A stretch of DNA of 64,000 nt from Prosopocoilus inquinatus (lineage: Eukaryota; Arthropoda; Insecta; Coleoptera; Lucanidae). Location of the stretch: positions 23,363,501 to 23,427,500 of the forward strand of contig CM069878.1 of assembly GCA_036172665.1 (NCBI GenBank). The letters are read 5' to 3'. The notes under the pieces were generated by a model that saw nothing but the letters and a program-made list of their open reading frames with translations, ran no database searches and was not told the DNA's origin. The position numbers and the translations under genes were made by a program. Positions 8,972-20,900 of the stretch are shown piece by piece. How positions within the stretch are numbered: position 1 is the stretch's first letter; every line of letters begins with the position of its first letter.

Positions 8972-11900
8972 CTACAATTAAAACAAATATTAACTTCTGA
9001 GAGAATTTTACAATTATATTCTCCTTAGTATTTCATTATTGCAAGCAATGTAAAATATCAACGAAATAAATAAGTAGATTTTTTGTTTCGTCTCATACCA
9101 AATTGATTATGTTACTATTCTATTTTTGTTAACTCGGATCTGATAATTACAGTTTTCAGCTTTCAGAGAAGTTAAATTGGTTTCGTTTAAAACCAGATCG
9201 CATTTTTGTACCTACAAGTAGTTCCCACAGTTATCTCCAAAGAAGTTGGATAATGGTGATTCGAGAAGAGTTAAGCAACTGGTATTGAATGCCTTTTTCG
9301 TGCGAGCGCAATCTTCTCTTCTCGGTAAATACAGGTTCTAAAAAGGTCAAATGTTGCCGCATCTCCGCGTTCCATAAAAATTATTGATTCTTCTCTCCTC
9401 TCAAAGAAGCATTGGCAAATCGTACCACTTAATTCATTACTTCGCTGAAGTAGTAAATATTAAGGCAAGCGAGGACGAACTGGTCGAGCAAACGATTAAA
9501 ATATCACATGCACGTTGTTGCTCTCTTCGAAAAGTAGATTTATTGCCGAAGAATGCGAGACACGTTTGGTATTTTAATTCAATTAAATAAACGCGTTATC
9601 AGAGATGACAGCTCCATCAGTTTATGGGATCGTAAAAGCTAATTACTGGTGTGGTAAGTTTTATAAGTATTATTATGTGTCTCCTGGACACTGACTTGAT
9701 GTGGGACGAACTTTCACGCATTTTTCATTAATGAGGCATGCACAAAACGGGACTTGTATTCATCATTTGATATGATATTGTAGAAAGCTGCCAACAGGGC
9801 TGGACGACGAGAGAAAGTCTGTTTGACTACACAAAAAGAGGTCATATTTACGAATTGAATTAATATTGAAAGAACAAGAAAGTGAACGATAACATTTGCC
9901 TCGTAATTTTAAAGAAATTGAGCATTGTTCTTAAAGTAAATATTAAAAAAAAACGGCACTACCAATACATCGAAAAGGAATTTCATTGTAAAAAAAAAAA
10001 CAGAAAAGAAAATTATAAGCACAAGAAAGCTTGTACGTTATAAGACTGTTACATACGTAAAATATTGAAATTTCAAAAAACGTTCAAATAAATTTAAATA
10101 TGTAACTACAAAATTAAGATTAGCAAAGAAAATAGAATATTTAGACTAGAGCACGCACACACGACAGTGAATAAATCAAATGAAGTAAAAGAAAACACAT
10201 TTCGTGTCAAAATATACCGTAACGTGTAAGTCCACAACAAAGTGACAAATGTAAAAAAAAAGGCTGCAGTTAGGAATCGTATGATACAGTGATCAAATTT
10301 ATTTGTGAAAAAATGACAGAGAAGTGTAGAATTAACTAATAAACATTCACCATGATAACCTATATTTGTCACTTTGGAACAAATTTATGGAAATTTTACA
10401 GAAAAATTAAGTCTGTCATACGGCTCTCTAAAAACGAAATTCAAAATTAATTCAAAATATAAAGTATTCAATGCAGATAGTATAACGAAAATAACATGAC
10501 AGACTTAAAAATTAGGTAAAAAAACTAATGTTGATATACATCTCCCTAACGGAGATCAAACATCAAAAAAATGACTAGAGAATGAGCTGAATTTGTTAGA
10601 CGAAAAATTTGACATGGAAGAAAAGAACAGATTAAGAAATGTGGTATTTAATAAGGAAGTGATGTAATTCAAACAACTGAATATGAAATTGTTTCGTAGT
10701 ACAGATTAGTTCTGTGTTAATGACTGAAGATCATAAAATTTAATGAAAATTTAGAAAGAAATAAGGAAGAATGAGAATCGACGAATGTAATATAAACGTC
10801 GGTTTAAAAATAAAAGGAAACCATTATCATAATTAGAAGACAAAAAACCAATTAAAGGAGAAGTTGCCATTCTAATAAGGAAGTAAGTGGTACGACGTAA
10901 AAATTTCAAAGTAAATAGACCTAAAATTGAATATAACTGTTTCACTGTTAAATGAATTAATTAATTTTTAATTGAATACCTTTTCCTGTTGCTTCTTCAT
11001 TTCTTTTATCACAAAAATGTAGGAGTATTCGTATTTGTATCTCGCATATTATAAATGTATGAATAAATGTATTATAATTTTTGATAATTTACGCCCGCAT
11101 GATACGTTGTTAATCTTTGTATAAAATTTGTTACAAAGTGAGAACGACATGCTGGCACAGTTAATGTTGATTGATTCTTTGCTCACTTCGCTCTTAAAAA
11201 AAATTGATACAAAAACCATACCAAACAAGCCTTAAAAAACAAAAAACCATTCATTTCAAGCCTCACTAAGTTCTTTTATGAATCAAGGACGGCTAATTTG
11301 AAATAAAAAATTTTGCAATAGGCTATTTTTATTTCTTCGTCATGCTGTAGTATTCCAGTTTTAAATTGATTTTTATGGCCTAGGACTATTTATCGAATTT
11401 AACTACTTTACAATTGATAGGAGGGAATATTAGTGTGGTTTTATGCAAGGGAAATCGAGAACAGATGCTATATACTGGGCGATTCTTAAATACACCACTA
11501 AATAATAATCCATACAAGAATATAAATCACTGAATTACGATCAAACTGTTAAAAAAAATGTTAGGTGTTTTAATTTCCTAAAAATAATTAATCAAGCATT
11601 TCACCCAAATCCACGATACTGCCACTGTTTAAGAACCAGCTTCCAGATGAAGGATATAAATGCAGTCCTAAAAGCTTTTTTCTTAGTTTTATGGCTGCAA
11701 CGGTGAGGAATCGGGCGTGAACTTGATCTTTAAACTTTAAAACATTTACTTCATTATAGATAAAGGCACGAAATTGTCAGTAGAAAATTTATTTAGTATT
11801 AATTTTATAAAATAAGGATAACGATGATTGCAATAATTTGAACATCTAATTAATCTATCTCAACTAGAATTGCAAACTTTTCCTATAAGTTTGACTCAAA

Positions 11901-14900
11901 TAGGCTGATAGTTTTTGCAAAAGTAAATAAATTTTGTGCGCTAAGGTTAATAGACAATCCATCCGAAACATGTACGTTTGGAAATTGGTGACCTTGGCCT
12001 TAATTTACTCATCGCACTGCCCTACTCTTGGCGTAATAAATAATAGCATGCTCGCGAATTGATTGCTGATTATTTTTTAAGATAATATTGACCAATGTAA
12101 GTGGTCCATAACACCCCTGAGTGCGTCATTAAAATTTTCTTTTTGTGAGCGGGAAAGGTAGCTGGTAACTCATTTCACGGTACGCATAATTTTCACTTTA
12201 TTGAATGCCCTACAAATCTAATTCGTATTTTATCTGTCCGATCTGCAATCGACATTTTTTTCGTCCGCAGCTAATTGAAAATGTTATGGCGTTCCCTCTA
12301 TTAAATAAATTTCAGGGTTAGCCTTTATAGGTTTATTGCTCTAGAGAAAAGAACAATAAACATGCGAAAAACGATATCACAAAAATTACGTTTGCGAAAT
12401 CGGTAATTTAGTCTACACACATTGGCGTAACATTCCTTGTCTTTGGCGGTTTATTTAAGAACCACCCTGTATAACCTGAAGCAAATTACAAAAAAAAGTA
12501 TATAAACGTAAAATGGAATTGGAATTGCTCTATATCGATTTCAAACAAGGACAACTATCATGACTTTGAAATCTGCAAAAGAATGAGCGTTAAAACTTTG
12601 AAAGGAGACACAGAAGAGTTTGAAATAAATAAAGCATATAAAGCAAGGGAATGCGTTATCTGCAACTCTGTTTAATACAGTGCTCGAGTATATAACAAGA
12701 AAAAAATAAAAGAACGCTACATACAAAAGTTGGACAGATAATTGCATACGCAGACGATTTAGTGATAATAACAAAGAGAAAGACTAGTCAAAATGTTGGA
12801 GACAGTCGTAAAAAAAGGAAAGAAAACCGGAACTACAGATAAATGAAGGCAAACTCATAAAATTAGGAGAAAAAGTAGAATGAAATAGAAACATCAAAAT
12901 AGGAGAACATGCATTCCAGCAAGTGGATAAGTATAAGTATTTGGGAATCATGTTATCTAGCGATGAATAGGGAGGAAGAAATTAAAGAAACATACGGAGG
13001 TTTTACGCAAATAAAACTCTTGTTAAATAAAAATGTAAGAAAGAAAACAGACTTAAATATATACAACACTATCACAAGACCGGTAGTAACAAGTAACACA
13101 TTCATTAAATATGTCAAAGAAAAGGTGAGGAGGAATTAAGAATAGTAGAAAGGAGGATACTAAGAACAATATACTAGTGAATATATAAGAAAACAAACTT
13201 AGAAGAAGAACGAACAATCAAGAACTACACATAGAAGACATAATAAAAAAAATTGAACAGTAACGAGTACAGTAGCTTGGGCAAGTACGGAGAGCAGGAA
13301 CAACAACTAGTTTATTACTGACATGAGATCCCAGCGGGAAAAGGAAACGCGACAAACCTAGAACATCGTGGATAGAGAAAGTAGAAGAAGATCTGAATAA
13401 AGCTCGTGTTACTAACTACATGAAAACAGAAGACACAAGATAGGCTCTTATGAAAGAAGATATGCCAATCGATATGAGGAGCACAACGGGAACTGAATAG
13501 CTCCGAAAAAAGGTTTAGAGAGCTTATCAGAAGCACCACAGCCCAATGTAGGGTGTTTAGCCATTGAATCTTGAAGCGTATCCCTTGTCGGCCTGAAGGT
13601 AATAAAAAGATTTATAACGTGGCCTTTAGATTCCAGGCAAGCCTTTCCTAGTTTTCACAATAGTAATTTTTGCTCTGCCATTAAAACAAATTTAAAATTG
13701 GAACACTGTAAGATATAGTGTTCCAATGTAAAATTATTTTTCATGACAGAGCAATGGTGATTACTATAAAAACTAGAAAACTAAATAATGAAGCTGCATG
13801 TTGTAAACAATTTCGCTCTGACAGATAACTGCCCCAGAACAGGATTCAAAATATTTTAAAATTGCACTCAAATATATAGCTTTTCTGAAACAATTGTAAT
13901 ACAACTGTTTCACATTTATTCTCGGAGGATAAATATAATTTGAAATATTTTTGAGCTGCTCTGTATACGGGGTACTGCATTTTGAAGCGCAACATAGAGA
14001 ATTCCATGTTAATTTAAAGGTGCTCGAATATTGGTTCCCTAATTATTTTACAGCAAAATTCCATTTAGGTTTCTTAAAGTACTCTTCACGATAAATCTGT
14101 ATGTGAAGTTTAAGAATTTTCCATACGCTGGGTTTTAAGGTATTAAAAAAAAAAACTTTTTGTAAGTAAATTCTATTTATACCAAACTATCAACACAACC
14201 TTGGTCAATGAAAGTGAAAACTGAACAGATAATTAACAAATCTAGTTCGTTTTTGAAAAAGATTGATAGAAAGAGCTTTATTTACTTTAACATTTACTGA
14301 TCAAGGCCGTGCTAATAGTTTGGTATAAATTGAATATAGTTACTGATCTTTTTTAAATATCTTGAAACTGAGCGAATGAAAAATTTTCAAATTTCACACA
14401 GATTCATCTTCAAGAGTTCTTTAAAAAAAACCTGAATGGAATTTTGCTGTAATGCTCAATATTCGAACACTTTTAAATTACCAAATGATTTCCTATGTTG
14501 CGTTTCAAAGCGTAGCACGCTGTATGTACATAAGTATTTTCAAGCCATAAAAACCAATATAGGTTTCTAGTGTACATGTTTATAATCCCTTGATTTAGTT
14601 TGTATAAAACTTCCTCCTTCTGGAAGATTTTTTCTTAATTATTTTTAAAGTCAACGACCGACGTTGATGAAGCCAAAAATTTAACAATGATTCTCTACAG
14701 CATCCCTTTAGCAAAATTTGTAAAATTTTACAACAAATTCATATCTACAATAAATCAATATTCGTACCTGTTGAGCTTTTATGCCGGCGTAAATTAGATC
14801 AAGTCCTTTCTGCACTTCAGGACTAACGGGTGGCGGCGTCGGTAAATGATCACCTACTGCATGGAATCCTGTTTCATCAGCTGTATACGTCACTGTAATG

Positions 14901-17900
14901 ATTTGCCCCTCAGGTGACGTGTAAGTGTAAGAACCTTGCTGTACTTGGGCATTCAAAGGTTCTCCATCGGGTGAATCCGGATCCGGCCCTAAACTCTTCA
15001 GGAATCCTTCTTCTTGAGCAATAATGTTATTGCCGGTTTCCCATCTAAATTTAAATTAACTGACATTACAACAACAGTAAATTCCCAATTCGTTTTGGAC
15101 ATTTGTTAACAACGAATACAAGTTTTCTCTCTCGCTTTGTGACTATTGTTAGCGGGTTTCTATTTGGTGAAATTAACTTTCCAGCACCTGTAGTGTAAGT
15201 GCATTATTGTTTAGGCGTTGCCTTAGCGAGCTGCATTTAATGCGTCGAATAAAAAAACGAAAAGTAACAGGGGAAAGTGCAATTTGGTCTTTGTAAAGGA
15301 CAGGTTTCAGAAGCCGAAGTTTATTATCTCCGGGCGGAGTTACTGAACTTTCGTCGAGGGCAAAAAACCGTCACGTGCGCGCCTTTTAATAACACTTTCT
15401 TACATCTACGTCCGACAACTGGTTTACCCGATTAAATTTTAAATTTGATGCAAATTAATCGGTGATTCTAGAGGAGCATTCACTTGTAACAATCTAATTT
15501 ATCAGAGGAATTTAAACTGCTAGTGAAATGTAAGGTTTGCAAAATCTGTTAAAGTTTTTTATTCTGGTAATTTTCACGTAAAATTACTTTATGGCAAATT
15601 ACTGATTATTAAAAGAGTACATAAGGACAAAATCTTTAGTTCTTTGTAATATTTAGAAAGAAGACAATTTCTAAAAATTTCATAAATGAAACGGATTTGA
15701 TTATAATGGAAATGATGAGTGGATCAATTTATGAAAAATCAAACAAACTTATCAAACAAATCATTTAACAAGAAGTCCCAAAGAAGAGGAGCTACAAATT
15801 ATAAAATTAAATTAAATATGAAGTGATTTAGAATATATTCTGAAATGTTACATGAAGCTTGACTTTACTGAAGACTCAGAAATCCTGATATCTTTCTTTC
15901 CTCCAAATAGTGATAGTGAAATCACTGGATAGTATACTCAGTTTCTCCTATATTTTGTAAGAAGTATAAGACAAGTACATAAATTAAGGTAAATGAAGTT
16001 ATTTTTTTAATTTTAATTAATAAGTCTTTTTAGACAAATGTATTAAGGTTAATCGGCGTTAGTAATTTTATTGTTTAAATAAACCGCAGCAACTTACGCA
16101 GCTTTATAGCTTCCATCTTCTCCTTGCTCCTTATCAAAACGAATGATTGGAATAAACGTCGTGCTTTCTGATGATCTTTGACGGGGTTCATACTGAGGTT
16201 GTTGTCCTCGTTGTTTAGGTTCTTGTTGATACTGTTCTACGTCTTGATATTGATCTTGAGACTGCCTCCTTTGGGGCTGATTTGGACTCTGCCCCAGACA
16301 GACTCCCACTAAGACGGCAACAATGACCACCTACAAATTCAATTCCCAATCAGAACAGCAAAGATTAGAAAGTTGCATCTTACACAATTCAATTTCGACC
16401 ATAAAGAGTTTCATTCATTCGCTAAGAACAACAATATTTGTTTTGGTTGAAGAAAGTAAAAGTGTACGTCGTAAGTTTTTAGAAGTGTTACGCGATTTGT
16501 GTGTCGCCGCAAATAGACCCGTGACTTCCTCGAATGTACGGTTAGTTCATCATCGAATCAGTTATACAATTCATTAGCTTTGGCGTGGCGTTACGTTAGA
16601 AAAACCACGTCGCTTAAATGCTTGCATAAATACCGATGAAGAAATAAATTAGTTATGTACATATGCAAGTTGAATTTGATTTTTATAGTATCCGTGATTC
16701 CCAGCTATAATTGGCGAAGTGATGTCAAAGAAACGTTAATATGTATAAGATTTGCATTATTTTGATGTGCAAACTCCATCCAGGAACTGACACTTAAAAT
16801 CATCAGAGAGAGCCGCACAAAAGTACTAAAGGCATGGTGAAACTATTGCTTCCAGACCCAGAACAACAAGTCTTCAAATGAAATTGAACGAAACATTTAG
16901 GCAGAACACTAGAAAGAAAACCTATTTTCACCAAAATTCATTTATAAAGTCCATCAAGATGTTTTGATTTTAAAAGGAAAGAAGAGAGAGTGACAATTTT
17001 CTAAACCAATTGACGTTCGATGGATGACAGTTATAGTGTCTTCCTTAAAACGTAAAATGATCTTTCATCTAATTGAAGACCTACTTCACAATGTTATGGA
17101 TAATACAAAGGCTACTTGATAACCTTACCAATTGAACACCTGATGTAAAATACTGCAACTCTGTCATCAATATTTTTTGAGAAACTAAAGACACTGTTCG
17201 TACGAACGCCACAATCTTGGAATGAACATCATTGAAAAAATAAAGAAAGCAATAAGTATTAATAATATGGCCAAACAAAGAAAACAATATAGGAGACCTC
17301 CTGCAAATATTAAAGTCGTTGATTAGAAACTGGAAATACCAAGGAGGGATTCTATAAAACAGTAATAATACCAGCAGTCCTATAAGATTCGAATTACAGA
17401 ATGAAATGGAGAAGATAGAAGAAAACAATTAAAAGTATCTACGAACAAATCGGATACGAATTTATGGGTGAAAAGTAGGACAGACAAAACTGATGAATCT
17501 ATACCAGAAGCTTCCAATCTCGGCATAACGAATGCGCTGGTTGAACCAACTTGAAAATTTTGTACAAAGAAATGAGAAATTGGACATAAAATGAAAAGAG
17601 GACTACCGAAGAATTTAAAAATGATCTGAGAAGAATGAAAGCAAAAGCAAACAAAAAAAATTAAGGAAGTAAGATAGCCATCCAAGCCTTATCTCTTCCA
17701 GGCTGGGACAGTTTATTTATACACAGATTAACGCAGGCTTAAGTAAGCAAATCCTCGTACGTGTTCGGGGCGGATGGGTATACACTGGAAGGAATTTAAA
17801 GGAAGGAATTAAAAAAAAGAAAAATTAGAGGTAGGGCGAATTCGAGATTTGACAAAGAAGACTTGCAATTAATTTCCTTGCATTTGTAAAAAGATTTAAG

Positions 17901-20900
17901 TACAATTCACATTTCCACTTATTATAACAGTCGCTTTCAAGTCAGGTTTTTGGTATTCTAAGATTCGAGTAGCCAATTCCTATGGAAAATTATAATAAGT
18001 CTTTGTACAGTTCTATCCTTTGTGGAATAATTATGTTATGTGTATACTTTTTTCTTCTGCCATTTACCCAATTCAACGCATACGAGCACCGACTACGTAG
18101 TGTGTTGAGTCAATCTGTATAATAATGACCCAATTGCACATACGCTTCTCACACCTTAGACAACTGAGTACACCTCTGTCCGATAACCTTGGAAAATATA
18201 ATCTTCCCGCCCATTAATAATGACCTTGTGATGATATTACTCTTGTTAAATGCATCGTTCATATTCCCGTTCATATTTTCAATAACAAACAATACTGACT
18301 TATTTCTGCTTGAATTAAACTTTGTTTTCTCTTAATTTACACACAGATAATATTTCTTTTTGAAGCTTCTTCATTGCGATACTCCAGCTAGAAAAACATG
18401 TGAATATTTAAAAAATTCTGTTCTCAGCGACATAATAGATTTTTTTAGTTACAGTGTGAGGTCGACTTGTTCACATGAGTCTCAGGAACGCAATTTAAAA
18501 ACTGTACATTTTAGAAAAATATTGAAATATGTAAAGAAGAAATAAAATATCCAATTATAAATAGTACCCAGTTCTATATTCACGAGAATCGCAATAGATC
18601 TGAGTTTACAGATTGTAAATATTTAAGATTAGTGTTATTTGTTCACAAAATATACTTTGTACATGCCTTGAAGTTAAGAGAGCGAGAAAATACAATAAAT
18701 TAGATTATAAAAACTGAAAAATACATAGAACAGTAACTGCCAAATAAAATCAAAACTGCAAAAGCTGAGTGTTAAATGAGTATTAAATAAAACAGTCAAC
18801 TAAAATTAACGAAAATATACCGGGTGTCTCAAGATGGGTGTGACCGGCGGTATTTAGCAAACCGTAATACCTACAGCCTCGGGAGAAAAAAAATCATATA
18901 TTCATAGAGTCAAAGTGACCAAGGGAAAATCAAAGAAAATATTTTTAATTATCTGAGTTGACCGCAACTAACTTACTAACAAAAGTCTCAGAATAAGGCG
19001 GAGCTTTGGTAGCGCCATTAGAAAGCTAAATTAATTCTGTAAAACTTTTATTTTAGACTCATTATCCTATCACCGTTAATAAGGATGGAAATTATTTACT
19101 TTATAAAATATCATAACTTCTGTAGTCTTTATCAGAAATTGACGAACTTCGGCTCATTTGAAAGGGAATTTTAAACTAATTTAATATTTTTATTCAGCGA
19201 CTCCGGCTACTTTGTTATAAAATTGCTAGAGGGCGCTATTTGCAAAAGTAATAGTTTTCTCCAGTTTTTTACAGTTACTGCAAGGCATCTAATCAGGAGA
19301 ACATTTTGGTAAAAACCAAAAATTGATAACTTTTTTCTTTCCCGAGTTATTACCAAATGAGTCTATTAACTAAAAACAGAAACGAATCTAAAAGCTCAAA
19401 CAAATGCTATCGGGTAACACTTCATTTTGAGGTAAATAGACAAACATTAATCTCTTTAAATACATGTAGTTGTTTTTGAGAGCCTAGTATTTAAATAAAA
19501 GAACAATACAGCAAACAAACACATACACATACACAATTGACGGCTTACCAATGAAAGTATACAAATATACAATTGATCTCCTAACCGATGACATCAGAGA
19601 CATTATTAGTTGTTGCTTTGAAACAGGTAAAAACATCTAAAATAGTGCCAATACATAAAAAATCATCTAAATTGGATGTTTCAAACTATATAACAATAGC
19701 AATACTGCCAGCTATCTCTAAAATATTTGAAGCAGCTATCAAAAATCGCCTTACAGATTTTTTTTAGAAAACACAATCTTATTAATGGTCCAACACAGTT
19801 TTCGATCGGGTAGGTCTACTGACACAGCTTTAAATGATTTTTTGTCAAATATCTACCTATCTAACATTAAAAATGAGAAAAAGATGGTAGCTAGTTTAAA
19901 TTGTGACCTTTTGGTCTTGTCGATTACGAAATATTATTACGCAAGCTTTCTTTTTACGGTAAAAGAAGTAACGCTCTAGGATAGTTTAAGTCTTATTTAC
20001 AAAATAGGCACCAAATAGTACACCGAAATTATCAATCGAAAATAAAATCTATCCGACATTAAACAGGGTATACCGCGAGGATCTATATTGGGTCCTTTTT
20101 TATTTCTAATTTTTACAAATCACCTCCCGGATAATATTCACTGCAAAGTTACTCTGTACGCCGACGATACAAATGTATGTGTGGCTGGTGAGAATCAGGC
20201 ATCCCTAAAATCTAATGTTGAACACGCAGTACATGAGCTCGTTGCTTGGTTCAGCGACAATAAATTAAAAATCAACGCCAAAAAAACTAATAATGTAATC
20301 TTTCCCAAAAACAAGGACAAATCATTTAAAGTGACATACGGCGATATTCAACTTGCAACTTCGGAGTCATGTACATTTCTTGGCATTGTTGTTGACAGTA
20401 AACTATGGAAACAATTTCACAAAATTAGTTTGAGTCTTAATAAAGCTATATTAAAGCCTATATGCAATCGATAGTCGCTGTTATTGGTTTATCATGGCTA
20501 CTTTGAATCAGTGGCGCGTTATGCCCTACTGTATTGGAGAAATCAAAGTAACCTGGACAGAGTTTTAAAACTGCAAAAACGATGCATTCGTATAATAAAG
20601 GAGCTACCACCACGTGGCTCATATAGAAAACATTTTAAAAATTTACATATAATGTCAATTGCTAACTTATGTATTTTTCACAGTTCTACGTACGCATTTT
20701 ATGCACTACGTAAAAGTCTAATGGTTCAGCAGTACATAATTACCCAACTCGAAGTAGAAATCAGATAAGACCAATTATTTCGCAGACAGTCATTTACGAA
20801 AAATCATTCTTAAACCTGAGTTTCAAAATCTACAATAAGTTACCAAGTGACATTTGCAGCGAAACTATTCAAAATCAATTTATAAAAAAATTAAAACCTT

